DNA of 10,253 nucleotides from an uncultured Clostridia bacterium. GTDB lineage: Bacteria > Bacillota > Clostridia > Oscillospirales > Ruminococcaceae. The notes under the pieces are model-generated. The model searched no databases, was not told the origin of the DNA, and saw only the letters and a list, made by a program, of their open reading frames with translations. This document shows, piece by piece, positions 1 to 5,782 of this stretch. The translations under genes and the position numbers were made by a program. The stretch spans positions 1-10,253 of the forward strand of contig CAMVBT010000065.1 in the NCBI GenBank assembly GCA_947165805.1, written 5' to 3'. The stretch's first letter is position 1, and every line of letters starts with the position of its first letter.

Positions 1-522
1 ACTAATGACGAGGAGCTCGCCAAGAAGATCAACAAGGCGGTATTCCCCGGCACACAGGGCGGCCCGCTCATGCACGTAATAGCTGCAAAGGCTGTATGCT
101 TCGGTGAAGCGCTCAAGCCCGAATTCAAGGAATACGGCAGACAGATCGTAAAGAATGCCGCTGTACTCGCTGACTCGCTGCTCGAAAAGGGCTTCAATCT
201 GGTTTCCGGCGGTACGGACAACCACCTCATGCTCGTTGATCTTCGTCCGTTCAATATCACGGGCAAGGATCTTGAGACAAAGCTCGATGAAGTCTACATA
301 ACCGTAAACAAGAACGCTATCCCCAACGATCCTCAGAAGCCCGCGTTCACAAGCGGCGTCCGCATCGGAACACCTGCCGTGACCACCAGAGGCCTCAAGG
401 AAGACGATATGAAGGAGATCGCCGAGTGCATCTACCTTACAGCAAAGGATTTCGATAATTCCAAGGATAAGATCAGAGAAATGGTTACCGCTATCTGCAA
501 AAAATATCCGCTGTATGAATAA
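1..522 (+). CDS. glyA: Serine hydroxymethyltransferase, C-terminal part (5' end outside window)
   Basis: This cytoplasmic PLP enzyme interconverts serine and glycine while charging tetrahydrofolate with a one-carbon unit used for purine, thymidylate and methionine synthesis. The frame is open from base 1, and 173 C-terminal residues are visible out of roughly 410 usual for the family. The fragment carries the conserved stretch FPGTQGGPL (fragment residues 15-23), which in the family lies just after the PLP-binding lysine, so that lysine is upstream of the window. The downstream block [14 protein letters not shown] contains the arginine (codon 361-363) that corresponds to the substrate-carboxylate-binding arginine of the family. 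The TAA stop overlaps by one base an ATG belonging to the longer version of the next ORF, and prs starts 20 bases further on, which suggests co-transcription. Identity is secure from the motifs. The start and promoter cannot be seen. Confidence 0.96.
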   Translation, partial: TNDEELAKKINKAVFPGTQGGPLMHVIAAKAVCFGEALKPEFKEYGRQIVKNAAVLADSLLEKGFNLVSGGTDNHLMLVDLRPFNITGKDLETKLDEVYITVNKNAIPNDPQKPAFTSGVRIGTPAVTTRGLKEDDMKEIAECIYLTAKDFDNSKDKIREMVTAICKKYPLYE

Positions 523-527
523 TGTTT

Positions 528-534
528 GAGGGAG
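528..534 (+). promoter_or_regulatory. Ribosome binding site that decides the prs start
   Basis: The purine-rich GAGGGAG lies 8 bases before the ATG at 543. The in-frame ATG at 522, which overlaps the glyA stop, has no such site in front of it. I therefore take 543 as the start. Confidence 0.75.
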
Positions 535-542
535 AATTTTCT

Positions 543-1706
543 ATGACCACAAAAGCAAGTCAGATCGTACTCAATACGCAGGATTCCGTTGCTCCCATAG
601 GGATAATCGCAATGGACGGCGCAAAGGAGCTCGGCATAAAGATCAACAACTATCTTGTTCAATGGGCTCAGGACAGCGGCATTAATATTGATTCCTACCT
701 TATCGAAACGACTTGTCCGCGTTTTTCCTCCGGTGACGCAAAGGCTCTTATCAAGGAGTCCATTCGCGGCGATGATATCTATATCATCGTAGATACCGGC
801 AATTACAGCTGTACCTATGAGCTGTTCGGCAGACAGAATGCTATGTCGCCGGACGATCATTTCCAGGATCTGAAGAGAATAATCCAGGCAATGAGCGGTA
901 AGGCTCACCGCATCAATGTCATAATGCCCCTTCTTTACGGCGGCAGACAGCACAGAAGAAACTACCGCGAGTCTCTCGACTGCGCGGTCGCTCTTCAAGA
1001 GCTTGCGGCAATGTCCGTAGAGAACATCATCTGCATCGACGCGCACGACGCAAGAGTATGCAACGCTATCCCGCTTATCGGCTTCGATAACGTAATGCCT
1101 ACTTATCAGGTGCTCAAGACGCTTTTCCGTTCGATCGATGACCTTAATATCACACCGGATACGTTCGCTGTGGTAAGCCCGGACGAAGGCGCTATGCACC
1201 GCAATATGTACTATGCCTCTGTGCTTGGAGTACAGCTCGGTATGTTCTATAAGCGCCGCGATTTCTCAAGAGTCGTCAACGGCAGGAACCCGATAGTTGC
1301 GCATGAATACCTCGGTAATTCCGTTGAAGGCAAGGATATCTTCATTGCCGATGATATCATTTCCTCCGGCGAATCCATGCTCGATGTTGCGCAGGAGCTC
1401 AAGAAGAGAAATGCAAAGCGTATCATCTGCTATGCTACATATTCGATATTCACAAACGGGCTCGAAAAATTCGATGAAGCTGTCAATAACGGAATAATCG
1501 ACCATGTGCTCGGAACGAATCTTACATACAGGACTCCCGAGCTCCTGTCAAGAAAATGGTTCCATGAGGTCGATGTTTCCAAGTACATCGCGTATTTCAT
1601 AACTGCGCTGAACCACGACGTTTCCATTAGCAAGATAATCGATCCTCACAGCAAGATAAAGGATCTGCTTGCAAGGTACAATGTCAAGGACGGAGACAAT
1701 ATGTAA
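543..1706 (+). CDS. prs: Ribose-phosphate pyrophosphokinase (PRPP synthase), divergent long form
   Basis: Predicted to make PRPP from ribose 5-phosphate and ATP in the cytoplasm, feeding nucleotide, histidine and tryptophan synthesis. It has 387 residues from the ATG at 543, compared with about 315 for classical bacterial enzymes. Recognisable elements in order are: PLLYGGRQHRR (129-139), in the place of the ATP-binding PYxxYARQDR loop; DAHD (166-169), with the metal/ribose-phosphate histidine H168; VSPDEGAMHR (211-220), matching VSPDxGGxxR; KRR (237-239), matching the catalytic KRR; and ADDIISSGES (269-278), in the place of the PRPP/ribose-5-phosphate loop DDxIDTxGT. The Arg-Gln pair of the first loop is kept, but its Asp is His. 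In the last loop the second Asp and one Gly are replaced by Ser and Glu. About 50 extra residues follow the last domain. A longer ORF starting at 522 would add seven residues. Glycine/one-carbon genes directly upstream fit a purine-supply role. Family assignment is firm; full catalytic competence is inferred. Confidence 0.88.
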   Translation: MTTKASQIVLNTQDSVAPIGIIAMDGAKELGIKINNYLVQWAQDSGINIDSYLIETTCPRFSSGDAKALIKESIRGDDIYIIVDTGNYSCTYELFGRQNAMSPDDHFQDLKRIIQAMSGKAHRINVIMPLLYGGRQHRRNYRESLDCAVALQELAAMSVENIICIDAHDARVCNAIPLIGFDNVMPTYQVLKTLFRSIDDLNITPDTFAVVSPDEGAMHRNMYYASVLGVQLGMFYKRRDFSRVVNGRNPIVAHEYLGNSVEGKDIFIADDIISSGESMLDVAQELKKRNAKRIICYATYSIFTNGLEKFDEAVNNGIIDHVLGTNLTYRTPELLSRKWFHEVDVSKYIAYFITALNHDVSISKIIDPHSKIKDLLARYNVKDGDNM

Positions 1707-1707
1707 A

Positions 1708-1744
1708 AAAACAATGCCGGGCAGATTCTGCGCGGCATTGTTTT
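1708..1744 (+). terminator. Hairpin terminator after prs
   Basis: Two bases after the prs stop, a 12-bp perfect stem (1708-1719 with 1733-1744) encloses a G-G mismatch and an inner GCAG/CTGC stem with an ATT loop. The T-run is short (TTTT) and is itself the base of the stem, so termination may be incomplete. The rarA ribosome binding site (AGGAGA, 1749-1754) follows at once. Confidence 0.7.
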
Positions 1745-1760
1745 CAATAGGAGAATTTTT

Positions 1761-3023
1761 ATGCCATTAGCTGACAGTATCAGACCAAAGACACTTGACG
1801 AAGTAGTAGGGCAGAAGCATATCCTCGGGGAAGGGAAGCCTCTACGTAAAATAATCGAAGGCGGAAAGATACCGAATATGATCTTCTACGGTTCATCGGG
1901 TCTCGGGAAGACTACCGTAGCGAACATAATCGCCGATTCAACGGATATGGTGCTCTATAAACTGAACGGCACATCGTGCTCGACAGCCGATATCAAGGAG
2001 ATAATAGCCGCGAGAGGCAGTTTCGGATTTGGTTCGGAAAAGGGGATACTGCTTTATCTCGATGAGATACAGTATCTCAACAAGAAGCAGCAGCAGAGTC
2101 TTCTTGAATATATAGAGAACGGTGATATCACCCTTATTGCTTCCACTACGGAAAACCCGTATTTCTATGTGTACAACGCCATACTGTCACGTTCGACGGT
2201 ATTTGAGTTCAAACCGGTCGAAAAAGCGGAGATCGTTCCCGCACTGAAACGCGCATTCAGCATCGCCTGTGAAGACAGCGAGATCGAATACACCTTTGAC
2301 GAGGACGCGTTTGAATATATCGCGGCAGGCTGCGGCGGAGATGTCCGCAAGGGCATCAATACCGTGGAGCTTTGTCTGCTTGCCGCAAACAGCAGCAGGA
2401 TAGATATTGAGCTCGCAAAGCAGCTTACACAGAAGAGCGCCATGAAATATGACCGCGCCGGAGATCAGCACTATGATATACTGTCCGCGTTCCAGAAGTC
2501 GATACGCGGCTCCGACGAGAACGCGGCTCTGCATTATCTTGCAAGGCTGATCGCGGCAGGGGATATGGCTTCAATATGCCGCAGACTGCTCGTTATAGCG
2601 TGTGAAGACGTGGGGCTTGCTTACCCCAATGCCATACCGATAGTGAAAGCCTGTGTTGACAGTGCGCTGCAGCTCGGATTTCCGGAAGCGCGGATACCGC
2701 TAGCCGATGCGGTGGTCCTGCTTGCTACCGCGCCCAAATCCAACAGCGCTTATATGGCGATAAATATGGCGTTAAAAGACGTGGAGAACGGCAATACGGG
2801 CGATTTCCCGAGGCATCTCCAGAATGTCCACCTCGACGGTGAGGGAGCGCCGGTAAAAGGTCAGCATTATTTATATCCGCACGATTATCCCGATCATTAT
2901 GTTGAACAGCAGTACCTGCCAGATGAGATAAAGGACAGGGTATATTATCAGTTCGGAGACAACAAGTTTGAACGTGCTGCTTACGAGTACAGACAAAAGA
3001 TAAATGAAAACAGGAAAGGTTAA
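1761..3023 (+). CDS. rarA: Replication-associated recombination protein A (RarA/MgsA/WRNIP1 family AAA+ ATPase)
   Basis: RarA is an AAA+ ATPase related to clamp-loader subunits. It acts at stalled replication forks and single-stranded DNA ends and works as a tetramer. At 420 residues it has the normal family length. Visible motifs are the Walker A GSSGLGKT (44-51), Walker B LLYLDEIQYL (97-106, acidic pair 101-102), the sensor 1 region IASTTENP (126-133) with the following SRSTVFEF, and sensor 2 GGDVRKGIN (192-200). The C-terminal MgsA-type tetramerisation half contains SAFQKSIRGSDENAALHYLARL (242-263), ICRRLLVIACEDVGLA (272-287) and APKSN (324-328). AGGAGA sits 6 bases before the ATG. No promoter is evident between the prs terminator and this gene, so expression may rely on read-through or on a promoter inside prs. 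The gene ends convergently with, and overlaps, the S1-domain gene on the other strand. Confidence 0.96.
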   Translation: MPLADSIRPKTLDEVVGQKHILGEGKPLRKIIEGGKIPNMIFYGSSGLGKTTVANIIADSTDMVLYKLNGTSCSTADIKEIIAARGSFGFGSEKGILLYLDEIQYLNKKQQQSLLEYIENGDITLIASTTENPYFYVYNAILSRSTVFEFKPVEKAEIVPALKRAFSIACEDSEIEYTFDEDAFEYIAAGCGGDVRKGINTVELCLLAANSSRIDIELAKQLTQKSAMKYDRAGDQHYDILSAFQKSIRGSDENAALHYLARLIAAGDMASICRRLLVIACEDVGLAYPNAIPIVKACVDSALQLGFPEARIPLADAVVLLATAPKSNSAYMAINMALKDVENGNTGDFPRHLQNVHLDGEGAPVKGQHYLYPHDYPDHYVEQQYLPDEIKDRVYYQFGDNKFERAAYEYRQKINENRKG

Positions 3024-3928
3024 AAAACCGTCATTATCTGCTTTCCCGAACCCTCCGCCGAATATTTCCAGCTTTTGAGGCTGCCCGAGGTTATGTAGTA
3101 TTCTATCCCGGACGGCTTTTCTTTTGGTGTTTTTTCAAACGAATCAACGATTATCAGTTTAATCTTCATCTTTTCGGGGATTATGGCCTTTATATAAACG
3201 CTGACCTTGCTTCCGACCGTGATATCCGGCCGCAGTTCGGCAAGTCCGGCAAGATTGGGCATAAGCTCAACGAAGATACCGTAGCTTTCTATCGAACGAA
3301 CTGTTCCGGTGACGGTTTCTCCGGTGTGGAAGCGCTCGGCGTTCTGCTCCCATGTTCCGAGCAGTTCTTTGTGTGAAAGGGTTATCTTGTTGCCTTCGAT
3401 AAGCTTTACGACTGCTTTTATATTCTGGCCTATGACAAATCTGTCTGACGGGTGGGATATCCTTGATACCGATATCAGATCTATCGGGATCAGTGAAGAA
3501 ATGCCGCAGCCGATATCAACGAATGCCCCGAACTGTTCCATGTGGGTGACCTTTGCGGGTATGATATCACCGCACTTGAGCCGCGATATATAGTTTTCTG
3601 TACATTCCTCCTGCGCGAGCCTTCTTGAAAGCACAGCAACATTCTCGCCGCGCGCGTCCGTTTCATATCCGAGTATACGGAATACAACAGGTTTGTTGAC
3701 GCGGGAAATAAGCGCGATATCGCGTGTATCTCCGCTTTCTATGCCTACAGCTCCCTCACAGCGTGAGATACGTCCTTTTATGAATCCCATATCTACGATA
3801 AGGTCATGTTCACCCGTGCAGAGGGTGCATACCGCCTCGGCAAGCAGACCTTTGTTGATGTATTCATTCGCTTCTGTCATATCGGAAGGGCATCTCGCAA
3901 GCTCGCCCTCGGGCAGATATATGTTCAT
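3020..3928 (-). CDS. S1-domain RNA-binding protein (ribosomal protein S1-like)
   Basis: A 302-residue protein with at least two clear S1/OB-fold RNA-binding repeats. Residues 118-189 begin GDIIPAKVTHMEQFGAFVDIG and end ITLSHKELLG, and residues 202-262 include GTVRSIESYGIFVELMPNLAGL. A weaker N-terminal repeat-like region (about 25-105) contains DLIVDMGFIKGRI and VLSRR. The order resembles a short, three-repeat S1-like protein of Gram-positive bacteria rather than the six-repeat S1 of Proteobacteria. Such proteins bind mRNA or structured RNA, so a role in translation or RNA turnover is likely, but the substrate is unknown. The short tail after residue 265 has no recognised domain. The start is uncertain: AAAGGA abuts the ATG at 3928 with no spacing, and a second AG-rich block lies about 17 bases upstream. 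An internal ATG at 3880 has no ribosome binding site. No clear promoter was found upstream. Confidence 0.85.
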   Translation of the reverse strand: MNIYLPEGELARCPSDMTEANEYINKGLLAEAVCTLCTGEHDLIVDMGFIKGRISRCEGAVGIESGDTRDIALISRVNKPVVFRILGYETDARGENVAVLSRRLAQEECTENYISRLKCGDIIPAKVTHMEQFGAFVDIGCGISSLIPIDLISVSRISHPSDRFVIGQNIKAVVKLIEGNKITLSHKELLGTWEQNAERFHTGETVTGTVRSIESYGIFVELMPNLAGLAELRPDITVGSKVSVYIKAIIPEKMKIKLIIVDSFEKTPKEKPSGIEYYITSGSLKSWKYSAEGSGKQIMTVF

Positions 3929-4007
3929 TCCTTTACAGTACCGTTCCTTTCCTGTGTGGTTTGTCTATCCTGTCAATATTATGAGGAAAGGGGCGGCAAT
4001 ATGCCTT

Positions 4008-4049
4008 GAAGAAAAACAAAATCCCTCATGCCACAGTATGACATGAGGG
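4008..4049 (-). terminator. Terminator of the Cys-rich small gene
   Basis: On the minus strand, an 8-bp perfect stem CCCTCATG/CATGAGGG (4042-4049 with 4023-4030) is followed by a T-rich run (ATTTTGTTTTT). It lies 19 bases after the stop of the 71-residue gene. The plus strand also has a T-rich run after the stem, so the element could work in both directions, but no plus-strand gene runs into it. Confidence 0.8.
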
Positions 4050-4068
4050 TATTTTTCTTATGTAAGTC

Positions 4069-4284
4069 TCAGAATGCTATCTTGTTAACATCGGAATTCG
4101 CAAGCAGAACTTCCTTCTTGGGGATACGCATAAGCGGATTATAAGTAAACTTCTTGCAGGCATCGTAAGCCTTGACATCTCCGAACTTCGAGCAGGAGAA
4201 TTTATCGTTGTCTCCGGGTGTGCAGAGCAGGCAGTATTTGCAAGCAGGCTTTATATTATTTCCGAAAAGTTTCTTCTTAGCCAT
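4069..4284 (-). CDS. Small Cys-rich protein of unknown function (71 residues), probable metal binder
   Basis: I do not recognise a named family, but the layout is that of a conserved small protein of Clostridia. The N-terminus is basic (MAKKKLFGNN), followed by C15-x2-C18-x2-C21, then C31 and C43 in the block CSKFGDVKAYDACKKF. This pattern is typical of a structural zinc site or a small Fe-S site. A Pro/Lys segment (NPLMRIPKK) follows. There is no signal peptide or membrane segment, so it is probably cytoplasmic. The start at 4284 is chosen because GGAGG (4293-4297) sits 8 bases before it. The longer in-frame ATG at 4299 would bury that ribosome binding site in coding sequence. Codons favour AAG, TTC and TGC, like the highly expressed glyA and pfkA, which hints at strong expression. 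It has its own promoter and terminator and so appears monocistronic. The function is unknown. Confidence 0.82.
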   Translation of the reverse strand: MAKKKLFGNNIKPACKYCLLCTPGDNDKFSCSKFGDVKAYDACKKFTYNPLMRIPKKEVLLANSDVNKIAF

Positions 4285-4292
4285 TTCAGGTA

Positions 4293-4297
4293 CCTCC
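4293..4297 (-). promoter_or_regulatory. Ribosome binding site that decides the small-protein start
   Basis: On the minus strand GGAGG is centred 8 bases before the ATG at 4284. It overlaps the upstream ATG at 4299 and so argues against that start. Confidence 0.8.
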
Positions 4298-4324
4298 ATA
4301 AATACGGGCTTTACTTACTGATAC

Positions 4325-4333
4325 ATTATAGCA
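4325..4333 (-). promoter_or_regulatory. Extended -10 promoter of the Cys-rich small gene
   Basis: The minus strand reads TGCTATAAT, a perfect extended -10 element (TGn-TATAAT), about 40 bases before the start codon at 4284. No good -35 hexamer lies 16-18 bases upstream, as is common for extended -10 promoters. The predicted transcript starts near 4318. The element lies just downstream of the stop of the YlbJ-like gene on the same strand. Confidence 0.7.
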
Positions 4334-4350
4334 TATTTCATTAAAAATTG

Positions 4351-5391
4351 CTATACCTTTTCAGAAAAATTGTCAGATCTGTAAAAAATAATTATGCACA
4401 TTGCTAATAAAATCGGAACAATTATCTTATTTGCGCTGAAAGAATAGGTATATGTGGAAGAAACTGCCGCAGTCGGCACCGAGACATCTATGAACTGCAT
4501 GAAAATCAAGGAATATAAGCCGCTTAACAACATACAAGGCAGTCTGGCGAGCAGAAATTTTCGCACAGGAAAAGCTTGCTTTACTATAGCAAGGCACTGT
4601 ATCAGAACGCACACGCCTCCTATTGATGATACAGCAGCGGTCAGAGGCAAAGAATAATATGATACGGATGACAGTTTAAGAAGATTGCTTATCTCCAGAA
4701 CTCCCGCTGCCCACGGTGTTGCTGTTATTCCGGCATCGGACAGTGCCGAGGTGATGCAGTCTATCATAATATCAAAGGCAATGATTATCGGGCAGATGAC
4801 TCCCAGAGCGTGAGTGGCAGAGTTTACGGCATCTGTGAGGCCTTTGCCGTTTCCGGCTGTGAATGTATGAGAGGTGAGTTGAGTTCTTCTTGAAACTATA
4901 ATGGCCATTGTAAGACAAGCGAGCATATCTGACAGGTAAATAATGATGCCGGCCGAAGTACTGCCGAATATCCCGTTCCCGAGCATTATAACAGCGAATG
5001 CGGGTGAAATACAGTAGCAAAAAGCCGAAGCATTGGCGGAAACATCGGCAATTTCGTGATAATTTTTGTTTTCCGCAATTGTTTCTTTCAACAGCTTGAC
5101 ACCGACAGGGTAGCCGCCGATAAGACTGAGCAGGAATACCGAGATCATGCTTTCATCAGCCTTAACCAGCCTTTTCATCACAGGCATCAGCGGTCTGAAT
5201 ATCACCTTGTACAGTCCGGACGACTGTATATAAGTTGAAATGACCATAAAGGCGAACATCGACGGTATGACCGAATCTATACAAACGTTTATGCTTCTGA
5301 CAGTGCTTGCGGCAGCAGCCGACGGGTACAGAAGTATAAGTACGGCGGCTCCGGTGATAAGTATTGCTTTCAGTATGTTCTTAAATTTCAT
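4351..5391 (-). CDS. ylbJ: YlbJ-like sporulation integral membrane protein (nucleoside-recognition/Gate domain)
   Basis: A polytopic membrane protein of 346 residues with about eight to nine hydrophobic segments (roughly 7-29, 42-60, 82-100, 125-142, 146-165, 196-215, 247-270, 278-300 and 321-337). Family-typical signatures are SLIGGYPVGVKLL (89-101), CISPAF (127-132), GVLEISN (230-236) and SIGGVCVLIQ (256-265). Together these match the YlbJ branch of the nucleoside-recognition Gate proteins. In Bacillus subtilis YlbJ is made in the mother cell during sporulation and is needed for resistant spores; the transported substrate is not established. The start is uncertain. The ATG at 5391 has AGAAGG about 13 bases upstream, while the in-frame ATG at 5415 has no ribosome binding site, so I prefer 5391. 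It diverges from yqfC-yqfD across a short intergenic region, which supports the sporulation reading. No terminator is visible before the next promoter. Confidence 0.78.
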   Translation of the reverse strand: MKFKNILKAILITGAAVLILLYPSAAAASTVRSINVCIDSVIPSMFAFMVISTYIQSSGLYKVIFRPLMPVMKRLVKADESMISVFLLSLIGGYPVGVKLLKETIAENKNYHEIADVSANASAFCYCISPAFAVIMLGNGIFGSTSAGIIIYLSDMLACLTMAIIVSRRTQLTSHTFTAGNGKGLTDAVNSATHALGVICPIIIAFDIMIDCITSALSDAGITATPWAAGVLEISNLLKLSSVSYYSLPLTAAVSSIGGVCVLIQCLAIVKQAFPVRKFLLARLPCMLLSGLYSLIFMQFIDVSVPTAAVSSTYTYSFSANKIIVPILLAMCIIIFYRSDNFSEKV

Positions 5392-5504
5392 TGTAAAAAC
5401 GCTGCCTTCTTTCATATTATGCGTAAAACAAAAGTTATCACGAAATTACACAGATATCATTTATTCCGGACTTGTTTCATATATATTGACAGGAAGGTGA
5501 TCAA

Positions 5505-5768
5505 ATGAATAAATATGACATAGCAAACAAGTACGAACAGATGAAAAAGACTCTGATACATCATTCGATGATACAGATAAATGACAACAACAGGATACTG
5601 ATCGAGGAATGTAAGGATATAATCCTGTTTGATGAGAATACCATCAAACTGCGTCTGTCTTTCGGGACCGTGACAGTGACTGGTCTTGATATGAAAATGA
5701 AGAATTTCAGCGACAGGGGAGTGATAATAAGCGGAAGTCTGCACTCCATAGGATTTGAAGACAACTGA
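5505..5768 (+). CDS. yqfC: YqfC family sporulation protein (YabP/YqfC domain)
   Basis: An 87-residue protein of the YabP/YqfC family, made in the mother cell and required for efficient sporulation in bacilli. The core region, residues 30-85, has the alternating beta-strand pattern of the family. It contains ILIEECKDIILFDENTIKL (31-49), a short turn followed by GTVTVTGLDM (54-63), then IISGSLHSIGF (74-84). There is no membrane segment. The start is supported by AGGAAGGTGA (5491-5500) just before the ATG at 5505. yqfD follows after 14 bases, the usual yqfC-yqfD pairing in spore formers. The molecular function remains poorly defined in all species. Confidence 0.85.
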   Translation: MNKYDIANKYEQMKKTLIHHSMIQINDNNRILIEECKDIILFDENTIKLRLSFGTVTVTGLDMKMKNFSDRGVIISGSLHSIGFEDN

Positions 5769-5773
5769 AAGGA
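5768..5773 (+). promoter_or_regulatory. Ribosome binding site that decides the yqfD start
   Basis: AAAGGA begins on the last base of the yqfC stop and lies 9 bases before the ATG at 5783. The ATG at 5774 would have no spacing at all, so 5783 is preferred. The overlap with the stop suggests translational coupling of yqfC and yqfD. Confidence 0.75.
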
Positions 5774-5782
5774 ATGACAATA

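Noticed and set aside
432..1199. Long open frame of 255 codons antisense to prs
   Set aside because: It lies entirely opposite well-conserved glyA/prs coding sequence, has no ribosome binding site and shows no recognisable domain. It follows from the codon bias of the real genes.
3971..3976. Perfect TTGACA on the minus strand upstream of the S1-domain gene
   Set aside because: No -10 hexamer occurs 16-18 bases downstream (the position reads AGGAAA), so I did not call a promoter.
3981..4046. Plus-strand mini-ORF of 21 codons overlapping the terminator hairpin
   Set aside because: It has no ribosome binding site or promoter, and its 3' half is the terminator stem of the opposite gene.
5414..5421. 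CATAATAT on the minus strand as a sporulation-sigma -10 element for the ylbJ-like gene
   Set aside because: Sigma-E and sigma-G -35 elements do not fit at the correct spacing, and the match to the -10 itself is partial.
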